Source: JAILZP01 sp037444185 (lineage in GTDB: Bacteria; Bacillota; Desulfotomaculia; Desulfotomaculales; Desulfocucumaceae). From it: a stretch of DNA of 61,872 nt. This document shows, one piece after another, positions 8,590 to 16,259 of this stretch. Made by a program: the position numbers and the translations under genes. The notes under the pieces were generated by a model, which worked only from the letters and a program-made list of their open reading frames with translations, searched no databases and was not told the DNA's origin. The first letter of the stretch is position 1, and each line of letters starts with the position of its first letter. Location: contig JBBIMW010000010.1 in the NCBI GenBank assembly GCA_037444185.1, positions 1 through 61,872 of the forward strand. The letters run 5' to 3'.

Positions 8590-10543
8590 TTTTTATAATC
8601 CCTCTTTGCTCCAAGTCTTCACTAACGTAATTCAAATCCAGTTCACATAAAGACTCTTTGGTGGGAATGCCCCGGTTGTCCCACCCTTTGAATTGGTAAT
8701 ACTGGTCCAGGAGCTTGGCTTCAAGCTCTGGAAACCTTTTCTTCCAGTGGTTGTCGGGAGGACGCTCGTCCTTTCTGCTCAATCCTCTTCTCACGTTGAT
8801 GGCTCTGATTAAAGTCCGGTTCCTCCTGGCTGCTTTGGACAGCCCGGCTTTGTCAATATCTATCCCGGCGGCTGATGATATTAAAGCCGGGAAATTGTGT
8901 ATATGATACGGAGACTTCAGGTGAAATGACGACAGGCCAGCGCACACCCCGAGGGAGTCGTCGATATAGTGCATCATCTCCATCCAGTCGACAATTTCAC
9001 AAGTTGCTTCAACAGTCGGGTAATATGGCATTGACCGTTCCCCGCGCGGTTCCCAGTCCAGAAAATATTGCTTGAATTTTTCATCGGGAACCTGGAACCA
9101 GTCCTTTACAAACTCTTCCCTATCCTCCCTGGCGTCAAAGGGCCCCTGGGGGAACTGCCCTTCAATCTGGGTAATGTTCATTTTTTCGCCGGTGGAATAC
9201 ATGAGGAAATAAATGGGGTTAAGCATTGACAGCTTGAGAGGCAGCTGCTCATGTTTCTTAATGGTATTGTGGTCGTATGCCTCCGCCCCCTTGCCGATCT
9301 GACGGGCCGCCCAATAGGTGCCGTTGGCCAAAATATCTCCAATTCCTTCCCGCCGGACAATTCTGTCCAGTAGCCAGTAAAATCTCCCCTCGTTGTCGGA
9401 GGGCATTCCCGGCAGGTCCCGGTCGGTCAAAATGCCGGCTTCATAAAGCTCAATGGCGAAGGCCATAACCTGCGGTGTTGAGTATCCGTCCACTCCGTAC
9501 TCCGTAGCACGCTGAGCGATTTTAAGGCCAAATTCCAGGTCTGAATAGGCCGCCATGGTATAAGTAAGTTTCGAGAAGCATTTCATCATGTAGGTTGGAA
9601 GTCCCGGGACGGAAATGGTGGCCCCGCATTTCAGCGGGCAGTTATAGCAGCTTATCAGCCGTGTCCGCATATTTTCCATGGTCTCGGTCCAATTCTTTTC
9701 TACTTCTTCGGTCCAGAAATTCTTTCTCCGGGTGCGGGCGTTTCCCCACATGAAATTCTGGGTGTGCCACGCCTCATCATGGATTGCCATCTCCTGGGGC
9801 GAACCCAGCACGGCTAAAATCGGTATTACACCCGGAATTGGATTTTCCTGCCGGTATTGTATATATTTCAGCACGTCGTTGCAATGTCCGATAAATTCGG
9901 CCGGCCGGGCAATATTGACGTCCTTTGTGCCGCGGACGGCTATGGCCTTCAACCCTTTGTCGCCCATGACGGCGCCTATTCCCCCCCGGCTGGCGCTGGA
10001 CCTGCCCTGCTCGATGGAGGCATAATAGACTCTGTTTTCACCGGCCAGACCGATGGAGGCCACCTGGGCGTTGGGCTCCTTCAGCTCCTGCCGGATTATT
10101 TCCGCAGTTTCAATGGCGCCCTTGCCCCGGAGATGACTGGCGTCGCGTATTTCCACCCCGTCGTTGTTTATCCACAGATAAACCAGACCGGGGGACCTGC
10201 CGCGGATGATCACCTTGTCATAGCCGGCATGCTTTAGTTCCGGCGCCCAAAACCCCCCCATCATTGAAAACGCCATTAGCAAAGTCTGGGGAGAAAAGGT
10301 GGAAACTATGGTGCGGTTGGCGCCAATGGCAGGTGTGCCGCATAGAAGGCCGGCGCCGAATATCAAAAGATTGTCCGGAGAAAAAGGTTCAGTTTCAGGT
10401 GGGACCCTGTCCCATAATATCTTGGCGTTGGTGCCCAGACCCCCGAGATGAAGCTCGGTCAATCCCGGGTCGGTTTCAACCCTCTCAATGTTTCCCCTTG
10501 TCAAATCAACTTCCAAATTATACCCTGTTTCTGCGTACCTCAT
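8576..10543 (-). CDS. bamB: Tungsten AOR-family enzyme, class II benzoyl-CoA reductase active-site subunit
   Basis: BamB reduces benzoyl-CoA to cyclohexa-1,5-diene-1-carboxyl-CoA without ATP hydrolysis. This protein has 655 residues, the expected length. Cluster ligands follow the AOR pattern, CxxCxxxC (CYNCPLKC, from C299) and DxxGxC (DSLGVC, C534). Residues that I recall as the active site of Geobacter metallireducens BamB (E251, H255, H260 and the tungsten ligand C322) fall at exactly the same numbers here: EMAIHDEAWH at 251-260 and MKCFSK with C322. That separates it from ordinary aldehyde oxidoreductases. It heads the minus-strand run with bamC, bamD, fdhD, bamE and bamF. The residue numbers are from memory and need an alignment. 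A related alicyclic acyl-CoA oxidoreductase is the alternative. Confidence 0.88.
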   Translation of the reverse strand: MRYAETGYNLEVDLTRGNIERVETDPGLTELHLGGLGTNAKILWDRVPPETEPFSPDNLLIFGAGLLCGTPAIGANRTIVSTFSPQTLLMAFSMMGGFWAPELKHAGYDKVIIRGRSPGLVYLWINNDGVEIRDASHLRGKGAIETAEIIRQELKEPNAQVASIGLAGENRVYYASIEQGRSSASRGGIGAVMGDKGLKAIAVRGTKDVNIARPAEFIGHCNDVLKYIQYRQENPIPGVIPILAVLGSPQEMAIHDEAWHTQNFMWGNARTRRKNFWTEEVEKNWTETMENMRTRLISCYNCPLKCGATISVPGLPTYMMKCFSKLTYTMAAYSDLEFGLKIAQRATEYGVDGYSTPQVMAFAIELYEAGILTDRDLPGMPSDNEGRFYWLLDRIVRREGIGDILANGTYWAARQIGKGAEAYDHNTIKKHEQLPLKLSMLNPIYFLMYSTGEKMNITQIEGQFPQGPFDAREDREEFVKDWFQVPDEKFKQYFLDWEPRGERSMPYYPTVEATCEIVDWMEMMHYIDDSLGVCAGLSSFHLKSPYHIHNFPALISSAAGIDIDKAGLSKAARRNRTLIRAINVRRGLSRKDERPPDNHWKKRFPELEAKLLDQYYQFKGWDNRGIPTKESLCELDLNYVSEDLEQRGIIKNEQS

Positions 10544-10829
10544 TTTTATACCCCTCCCGGCATGCCCGCCACCTTTCCCTGTGGTTGAGAGTTGACTGTA
10601 TTATTTTCATATAGATTCTAAAGGAGAGAAAGACAAAAAAAAATCGCTTAAAAGCATGGAAGTTAGGTTAAGCGGCGGGTGATGGCAGGATTAACCCCTT
10701 TGGGCTACTTGCCATCACCCTTATGTTGGCGCAATTTAAAATAACTATAAAAGCGAAGATATGCTATTGACAACGAAGCGGCAGGAAAAGCAGGGTAAAA
10801 GCAGAAAATGGTTTTATGGAGGTTTTTTT
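10544..10829. other. Divergent promoter region between bamB and the deacylase gene
   Basis: This 286-base gap must hold the bamB promoter (leftward) and the deacylase promoter (rightward). It contains the long hairpin at 10677-10720, a GGTTAA/TTAACC pair around it, and an A-rich run near 10634-10643. I found no convincing -24/-12 sigma-54 site (GG-N10-GC in good context) upstream of bamB. Confidence 0.5.
10677..10720. promoter_or_regulatory. Long hairpin/operator upstream of bamB
   Basis: GGGTGATGGCA (10677-10687) pairs perfectly with TGCCATCACCC (10710-10720). The inner bases also pair partly (TAACCC with GGGCTA). It could be a regulator-binding palindrome or a structured leader for bamB, or for the rightward gene. 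It matches no riboswitch that I recognise, including the Moco/Wco element as far as I remember it. Confidence 0.55.
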
Positions 10830-11291
10830 ATGACAGTCATTGAAAAGGTCCAGTCTTACCTGGACCAATACGTCATGGGGCTTAAGATTATCGAATTTGA
10901 GGAGAGCACCGGCACCAGCGAACTGGCGGCTGCGGCCCTCGGGGTGGGGGTGGGCCAGATCGCCAAGACATTGGTTTTCCTGGCCGACGACAGACCGGTG
11001 CTGGTGGTGGCCAGCGGAGACAGCAGGATAAAAAGCGGCAAGCTGAAAAAGTTTTTGGGCGCCTCCAAGATAAAGATGGCCGACCCTGAAACGGTGCGGC
11101 AGGTCACCGGCTACCCCGTGGGAGGGGTATGCCCTTTGGCCCTGCCGGAAAAACTGCCCGTCTACCTGGACGGCTCCATGCGCCGCTTTCCGGTGGTCTA
11201 CACCGCCGCCGGCACTCCCCGCTCGGCCCTGCCGGTAACCATGGAGCAGTTGCGGATAATTACCGGCGGTGATTGGGCGGACCTGACCTGA
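10830..11291 (+). CDS. YbaK/ProX-type aminoacyl-tRNA deacylase
   Basis: This 153-residue YbaK/EbsC-domain protein belongs to the editing family that removes wrong amino acids from tRNA (for example Cys-tRNA(Pro)). Typical features are the TGTSELAAAALG segment, KTLVFLADD, the catalytic-lysine region SGDSRIKSGKLKK, and GYPVGGVCPLALP. I place the start at the ATG at 10830, which has GGAGG 8 bases upstream, rather than an in-frame ATG at 10761. It is transcribed alone, divergent from bamB, and is probably housekeeping. The exact tRNA substrate cannot be read from the sequence. Confidence 0.85.
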   Translation: MTVIEKVQSYLDQYVMGLKIIEFEESTGTSELAAAALGVGVGQIAKTLVFLADDRPVLVVASGDSRIKSGKLKKFLGASKIKMADPETVRQVTGYPVGGVCPLALPEKLPVYLDGSMRRFPVVYTAAGTPRSALPVTMEQLRIITGGDWADLT

Positions 11292-11312
11292 AACAAGAAT
11301 GCGGATTTCAAT

Positions 11313-11855
11313 TTATTCAAGAACTTCTTCCAGGTTTATCTCTCTCATCCCGTCCAGGCAGCGGGGGGGCAGGGCCAGGTAAAACCCGGTGGCCGCCACC
11401 AGGGACTGTCGCATTTTGTCGGAGATATCCGCCGCCACCCGGGCCGGCGCCCCCAGCACCAGTTTATTCGGGGGGATGACGGTCTTTTCGGTGACCAGTG
11501 CTCCGGCCCCGATGCAGCAGCCGTCCCCGATTTCGGCCCAGTCCATGATGATGGCCCCCATCCCCACCAGCACGTGCTCCCCCAGCCTGGGGGTATGCAG
11601 TATGGCCCCGTGCCCGATGTGGCTTCTGGGCCCCAGTCGGGCAGTTTCGCCCGGATAGACGTGAATAACGCAGTTTTCCTGGATGTTGGAGCCCGGCCCG
11701 ATGACGATCGATCCCCAGTCCCCCCGGATGCGGGCCCCGGCCCCCACGTAGCATCCCCCGCCTATAACCACATCTCCGGCAATGGTGGCTTCGGGGTGAA
11801 TGTAGCTGCCTTTGCCGATGGACGGACGTTTTCCCTCAAACTGGTAGATGGCCAC
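11313..11855 (-). CDS. Left-handed beta-helix hexapeptide protein, gamma-carbonic anhydrase/PaaY family
   Basis: This trimeric-barrel protein of about 180 residues has repeated hexapeptides (IGKGSYIHPEA, AGDVVIGGGCYVG, IGDGCCIGAG). Metal-ligand histidines are expected in NIQENCVIHV and IGHGAILHT. I favour the GTG at 11855 with GGGGAGTGG upstream, giving MAIYQFEGKRPSIG, over the ATG 21 bases earlier. The N-terminus resembles PaaY, a thioesterase-like partner of phenylacetate catabolism, but YrdA-type carbonic anhydrases look alike. It converges with the deacylase gene (22-base gap). Confidence 0.8.
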   Translation of the reverse strand: MAIYQFEGKRPSIGKGSYIHPEATIAGDVVIGGGCYVGAGARIRGDWGSIVIGPGSNIQENCVIHVYPGETARLGPRSHIGHGAILHTPRLGEHVLVGMGAIIMDWAEIGDGCCIGAGALVTEKTVIPPNKLVLGAPARVAADISDKMRQSLVAATGFYLALPPRCLDGMREINLEEVLE

Positions 11856-11931
11856 AAAAACCACTCCCCGGTGCATTGGGACATTTCAGCACCATTTTTT
11901 TGTCAGGCAAGTTAATAATGTATCATGAGTA

Positions 11932-12273
11932 TTAAATTGCCTCAGCCATTGAAATCCACCGGACCAGCCAACCATAATCCCTCCTGCAATCCACGATGCG
12001 GTCAACATATACCGCTTGAACTTTAATCTGATACAGTATCAAGTACCATTTTTCGACGAACATCTTGTGGTATTTGTTTGGCGGAATAAATTCAGCCTCC
12101 AGAAAAGGGAAAGGCTCCGGCATTTGGTACAGTGAACGGATGGCGTCCATCAGGTCATTTTTCATCTTGCGGGCGGCGAAGGGACTTTTCTGCGCCAGAA
12201 AAAGGACATGGCCCGCCAGCATCTGACGGGCGCGGTCGGAAACAATCACCTTATATTGAGGTTTCTTTTCCAT
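11932..12273 (-). CDS. RelE/ParE-type toxin without a visible antitoxin
   Basis: This 113-residue protein has the RelE/ParE plasmid-stabilisation fold signature: KVIVSDRARQMLAGHVLFLAQ at the N-terminus, an alpha hairpin with SPFAARKMKNDL, then the strand YKMFVEKWYLILYQI-type sequence and VYVDRIVDCRRDYGWL near the end. Such proteins cleave ribosome-bound mRNA or poison gyrase. Upstream only a 14-codon frame (from an ATG at about 12320, stop next to the toxin ATG) is present, too short for a normal antitoxin. It may be an orphan or a domesticated copy. Confidence 0.75.
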   Translation of the reverse strand: MEKKPQYKVIVSDRARQMLAGHVLFLAQKSPFAARKMKNDLMDAIRSLYQMPEPFPFLEAEFIPPNKYHKMFVEKWYLILYQIKVQAVYVDRIVDCRRDYGWLVRWISMAEAI

Positions 12274-12545
12274 TCTCTACCTCGTCTTTTCACGGCGGGT
12301 AAACGCCCCTATATCCATCACCATTATATTTCTTTCGTGCTATGGAATCAACCGGCAATTTCGTTGCAGTCTTTCAGTTTCCTGTGGCCGCCTTATCCCT
12401 AATGTTGCTTTCAGATCAGTAAAACAACAGTACCTTCCCAATGATATCAACCACCGCCGGTGTTCGGCCGGCGGCACGTTTCGGGCCGGCCGGAACTGTC
12501 TGCGGGCCGGCCGGCCCGAAGGAGCCGGGCAATATCTGTTTCAAA
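12274..12545. other. Intergenic region with GGCCGGCC-rich palindromes
   Basis: No credible gene. Around 12470-12525 there are several GGGCCGGCCGG repeats and a CCGGCGG/CCGCCGG pair. They lie downstream of the symporter stop on the minus strand and could fold as its terminator or stabiliser, but there is no clear T run. Confidence 0.4.
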
Positions 12546-14078
12546 CTATCTGAAGCCGGGCTGGCCGGCAGGAGTAGAGCTGGCCGCCGGGACCCCCTGA
12601 TTTCCTTTGTACGCTTCCTTGAGTATTTTGAAGTACTCCTTTGCTTCGGCCGCCGGTGCCGGCGTGAGATACGAAATCACCACCAGAAGGACGAACCCCA
12701 CCACCATGGCCGGAACACCGGGCAACATGCCGAAGCAGAGGCTTTTGGGCAGCCAGCCCACGGTCAGGGCGATGAGTACGGCCTGGGACACAATCATGGA
12801 GATCAATGCCGCCTGATGCGTGCAGCGCTGCCAGTACAGCGCGCCGAACATCGGCACCCACAGCAGGGCGAAGCCGGCGAAGGCAAACTCTATGATTCTG
12901 ATTATCCCCGCGAATTTTCCCAGGGCCAGCAGGTATGCCACACCTGCCAGCAGAAGCACCAGCAGCCTGGCCATCAGCACGGTTTTCTCCTCGGAGTACC
13001 TTTCCTTTCTTTTGAGCAGAAAATCCTTGACTATAATGGTCACTGCGGCCATAAGCTGGGAATCCATGGTGGACATCAGTGCGGCAAACACGGCGGCTCC
13101 CAGCAGCCCCGTCACCCAGGGAGAAGTAAAGTTCGCCAGCAGCATGGGCAGTATCCCGTCGGACTGCGCTCCCACCAGGTTGGGAAAGATGGGTTTGCCC
13201 CACATTCCCACATAGGCCATGGCAAAGAAAATGAGCATCCCTCCCAGGGGATATATCAGTGCCATTTGTCTCAGGCTCTTGGGATTTCTGCCGGTCAGAA
13301 GCCTCATGAACACCTGGGGAAATAGGGCCACGGCGAAACTGACAATTATACCGTAGCTGAAAAAAACCTGCCATGGCATTTTCGACCTGTCAAGCAGTTG
13401 CGGGTACTTTTCCGCCACGGCCCGGGTGGATTCGGCCGGCCCGCCAAGAACATAGGCCACGATAATGAAAATAGCCAGTCCCCCGAAAAGGAACACCGCC
13501 GTCTGGAAGGTGTTCACCCAGGCCGCCCCGCGCATACCTCCCACAAGCAGGTAATAAACCACCACCAGCGTTACTATCAGTCCGCCCATCCAGTAAGGTA
13601 TGGCTCCCCGGGTGAGCACTTCCAGTGTAATCGCCCCCCCCTGCAGGCCGGTCATCAGGTACGGGATGGTGTAGAACAGCAGTATAACACTGGTGACGTA
13701 GGCCAGGGGCTTGCTCTTCCATCGCCCCCCGATCATCTCGGAAATGGTCATGTAGCCGTATTTTTGGGCAATCACCCAGGCCCGGCTCCCCAGCGCGTAA
13801 AACAAAAGCGGCGTCAGCCATGCCCATGCGGTCACAAAGTAGGGCCACATTATCCAGCCGCGGTGATAGGCGCCCCCTGGAATGCCTATCAGTGTCACCG
13901 CAGAAATGTTGGCGCCGAAAACACTCCCAAACAGCACCAGCGCTTTGAATTCACGGCTGGCCATAGCGTAGTCTTCCAGGCTTTTCTTGGCGAATTTGGT
14001 GCTCCACCAGCCGATAACCACTATGAAGGCCGTGTACAGCACCAACATTGTCACGACGGCAAATACGTCCTTGTCCAT
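12546..14078 (-). CDS. Sodium:solute symporter (SSS family), probable aromatic acid importer
   Basis: This 510-residue membrane protein has about 13 hydrophobic segments. SSS family marks include the N-terminal YAMASREFKALVLFGS stretch (like the YFLAGR region), NISAVTLIGIPG, and the central ALMSTMDSQLMAAVTIIVKD. It should import an organic acid with sodium. It is the last gene of a three-gene run after benzoate-CoA ligase (14444-16018) and a small membrane protein, so benzoate or a related aromatic acid is the likely cargo. That is inference from context; pantothenate- or proline-type substrates cannot be excluded from the sequence. Confidence 0.85.
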   Translation of the reverse strand: MDKDVFAVVTMLVLYTAFIVVIGWWSTKFAKKSLEDYAMASREFKALVLFGSVFGANISAVTLIGIPGGAYHRGWIMWPYFVTAWAWLTPLLFYALGSRAWVIAQKYGYMTISEMIGGRWKSKPLAYVTSVILLFYTIPYLMTGLQGGAITLEVLTRGAIPYWMGGLIVTLVVVYYLLVGGMRGAAWVNTFQTAVFLFGGLAIFIIVAYVLGGPAESTRAVAEKYPQLLDRSKMPWQVFFSYGIIVSFAVALFPQVFMRLLTGRNPKSLRQMALIYPLGGMLIFFAMAYVGMWGKPIFPNLVGAQSDGILPMLLANFTSPWVTGLLGAAVFAALMSTMDSQLMAAVTIIVKDFLLKRKERYSEEKTVLMARLLVLLLAGVAYLLALGKFAGIIRIIEFAFAGFALLWVPMFGALYWQRCTHQAALISMIVSQAVLIALTVGWLPKSLCFGMLPGVPAMVVGFVLLVVISYLTPAPAAEAKEYFKILKEAYKGNQGVPAASSTPAGQPGFR

Positions 14079-14139
14079 ATTCCTCCTCCTCGCACTTTTG
14101 TCGGTATTCGGCTAACATTCAAAAAATTCCGGCAATCTG

Positions 14140-14370
14140 TCACTCGCCGGGATCAATCCACAGGTACTTCACGGTGATTGCCACAAGGCCCCAGCCCGCC
14201 AGCCAAATCAGAGCCTGATAAAGCATGGGATAAGAAAGCCAGCCGAAAATCAGTGGCTCAATCTTCTTTCCCCACCACCACCAGTCAACTCTAACAATCA
14301 TCAGCACCGCGGCCATGATAAAAACGAAAACGCCTATTGTTTTCCTCCGGGATGTGTCCGGACCCATCAT
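14140..14370 (-). CDS. Small two-helix membrane protein, DUF3311-like symporter partner
   Basis: This 76-residue protein has two hydrophobic helices joined by RVDWWWWGKKIEPLIFGW. The EPLIFGW-Y pattern resembles DUF3311 proteins, which are usually encoded beside SSS symporters and may be accessory subunits. I take the ATG at 14370 as start, because GGAGAAGG sits just upstream; a frame-open ATG 33 bases earlier lacks such a site. It lies 73 bases after benzoate-CoA ligase and 61 before the symporter. Confidence 0.7.
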   Translation of the reverse strand: MMGPDTSRRKTIGVFVFIMAAVLMIVRVDWWWWGKKIEPLIFGWLSYPMLYQALIWLAGWGLVAITVKYLWIDPGE

Positions 14371-14443
14371 GCAACCTTCTCCTTTCTTTAAATAACCATC
14401 CAATCCAATCGGGCGGATGCCGGCAATAAAGCCGCATTTAATG

Positions 14444-16018
14444 TTAGGACCGGCCCGTTTGATCCATTTCCCTCAGCTTATACCGCTGGATTTTTCCTGT
14501 GGCCGTCTTGGGCAGTTCCTTCACCGCCTCGATCCACCGCGGGAATTTGTACGGGGCGATACTGGACTTGACGAATTTTTTCAAATCTTCAACAAGGGAT
14601 TCCGACGGCGTCACGCCGGGTTTGAAAACAACGAAGGCTTTAGGTTTGTACAGCCCTTCCTCGTCGGGACTGCCCACCACGCCGCACTCCAAAACGGCCG
14701 GGTGGGACATGATGGTGTTTTCCACCTCCACCGGGGATACCCAGATGCCCCCGGCTTTGATCATGTCGTCGCCGCGTCCCACATAGAAGAAATAACCCTC
14801 CTCGTCCTGGTAATAGTAATCTCCCGTATTAGTCCAGCAGCCAATGGATGTTTCCTTGCTTTTTCGGTGTTTATTCCAGTAGCAGGCTGCGGCGCTGTCC
14901 CCTTTGACCATAAGGGTGCCCACCAGTCCCCGGGGGACGGGACCACCGTCTACGTCCACTATTCTGGCTTCATATCCGGGGACAATCTGGCCGCTGCTGC
15001 CGGCTTTGGCACTGCCCGGAATGTTGCTGATAAATATGTGCAGCATCTCCGTAGACCCTATTCCGTCCAGTATCTCCAGGCCGAATTTTTCCCTCCACTG
15101 CCCGGATATTGACGGCGGAAGCGCCTCTCCCGCCGAAACGCAGAGCCGGATGGAACTCAGGTCGTATTTCCCGGGGTCGTCTTCCACCTGCAAAAGGGCG
15201 GCGTATGAAGTGGGCACTCCAAAAAACAGTGTCGGCCCAAAATTGCTGATAATCTCGAAAACATGTTCCGGAGTCGGGCGGTGGGGCGTCAATACGGTGG
15301 AGGCGCCGGCATAAAAAGGGAAATACAGCCCGTTGCCCAGGCCGTAGGCGAAAAACAGTCTGGCCACCGAGAAAGTAATGTCTTTTTCAGTAATTCCCAG
15401 TATACCCCCGGCATAGTTTTTTGCGCAGTATACCATGTCGTGGTGCAGATGCACAGCCCCTTTGGGAAATCCGGTGGTGCCGGAGCTGTATAGCCAGAAG
15501 GCTGCGTCGTCCGGTGAAGTGGCGGTGGCCGTCAGCAGGGGTGAGGAATCCATTATAAGGCTGTGAAAGTCAATGATGCCTTTTCCGGCGTCCCCCACCG
15601 AAATTATGTGTTTTAAGTACGGCAGTTCCCCGGACACCCCGGTAAGGTTGCCAAGCAGTTCCCGGTCCACTATCACGGCTTTGGCCCTGCTGTCGTTCAG
15701 AAGGTACCGGTAGTCGCCCGGTTTCAACATGGTATTTACGGGGACGGGCACCGCCCCTATTTTCATCGCCCCAAAAAAGCCGTAGGCAAATTCAGGGCAG
15801 TCCGGAAGCAGCAGCAGCACCCTGTCCTCCATTTCCACCCCCAGTGAAATAAGCGCGTTACCCGTCCGGTTTACATTTTCCATCACCTCCCGGTAGGTGA
15901 TCCTTTTCTCTCCGCAGATGATAGCTGTTTTTTCAGCCCTTCCCGATGCCACGTTCCGGTCCACGAAATACTCGGCGGCGTTAAATGTTTCCGGGAAGTC
16001 AATGCACGCTGAACTCAT
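14444..16018 (-). CDS. Benzoate-CoA ligase family enzyme
   Basis: This 524-residue adenylate-forming ligase is of the benzoate-CoA ligase type (BadA/BamY-like). It activates benzoate, or a hydroxybenzoate, to the CoA ester with ATP. The N-terminus FNAAEYFVDRNVASGRAEK is typical of this subfamily. The phosphate loop YSSGTTGFPKG is at 177-187, followed by GIGSTEMLHIFISN, the hinge VGRGDDMIKAGGIWVSPVEVE and the C-terminal lysine motif PKTATGKIQRYKL. It would supply benzoyl-CoA to the Bam complex encoded at 1815-10543. A sigma-54 activator gene lies just upstream and a candidate -24/-12 promoter is seen at 16055-16073. Substrate range among benzoates is not readable. Confidence 0.9.
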   Translation of the reverse strand: MSSACIDFPETFNAAEYFVDRNVASGRAEKTAIICGEKRITYREVMENVNRTGNALISLGVEMEDRVLLLLPDCPEFAYGFFGAMKIGAVPVPVNTMLKPGDYRYLLNDSRAKAVIVDRELLGNLTGVSGELPYLKHIISVGDAGKGIIDFHSLIMDSSPLLTATATSPDDAAFWLYSSGTTGFPKGAVHLHHDMVYCAKNYAGGILGITEKDITFSVARLFFAYGLGNGLYFPFYAGASTVLTPHRPTPEHVFEIISNFGPTLFFGVPTSYAALLQVEDDPGKYDLSSIRLCVSAGEALPPSISGQWREKFGLEILDGIGSTEMLHIFISNIPGSAKAGSSGQIVPGYEARIVDVDGGPVPRGLVGTLMVKGDSAAACYWNKHRKSKETSIGCWTNTGDYYYQDEEGYFFYVGRGDDMIKAGGIWVSPVEVENTIMSHPAVLECGVVGSPDEEGLYKPKAFVVFKPGVTPSESLVEDLKKFVKSSIAPYKFPRWIEAVKELPKTATGKIQRYKLREMDQTGRS

Positions 16019-16054
16019 TTGGCGCCTCCCTCCGAATCTTTAAGAAACCCATAC

Positions 16055-16073
16055 TAGCAAAAACAAATCCGGC
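16055..16073 (-). promoter_or_regulatory. Candidate sigma-54 (-24/-12) promoter of benzoate-CoA ligase
   Basis: On the minus strand CCGGATTTGTTTTTGCTA contains GG, exactly ten bases, then GC, with a good -12 box (TTTGCT) and a weaker -24 box. It lies about 40 bases upstream of the ligase ATG, and a sigma-54 activator is encoded next door. GACCGTTCACTTACATTAGAGACGGCC-like sequence further upstream might hold an activator site. Confidence 0.45.
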
Positions 16074-16136
16074 CGTCTCTAATGTAAGTGAACGGTCGGA
16101 TTCTTGTCCTGAAGGGCAGCATATGAGATTAAACAG

Positions 16137-16167
16137 CTGACGGCCCCCTGTCTTTACGGCCGTCAGA
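16137..16167. terminator. Hairpin downstream of the sigma-54 activator
   Basis: CTGACGGC and GCCGTCAG form an inverted repeat separated by about 13 bases. It lies between the activator's end and the ligase promoter. The T run is weak, so it may be a poor terminator or an activator-binding palindrome. Confidence 0.4.
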
Positions 16168-16259
16168 CATAAATAATGGTGCTATTGCGCACCGGCGCGG
16201 CATGAAATGCACCGGCATCCGACATTCAGCGCCGGGTGGTTCCGGTATACCATCCCCCG

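Noticed and set aside
8576..10543. Calling the tungsten enzyme an ordinary aldehyde:ferredoxin oxidoreductase
   Set aside because: The BamB-specific residues and the BamC/D/E/F-like neighbours fit benzoyl-CoA reductase better.
10544..10760. A molybdenum/tungsten cofactor riboswitch before bamB
   Set aside because: Only a simple long hairpin is visible; I cannot find the conserved core of the known motif.
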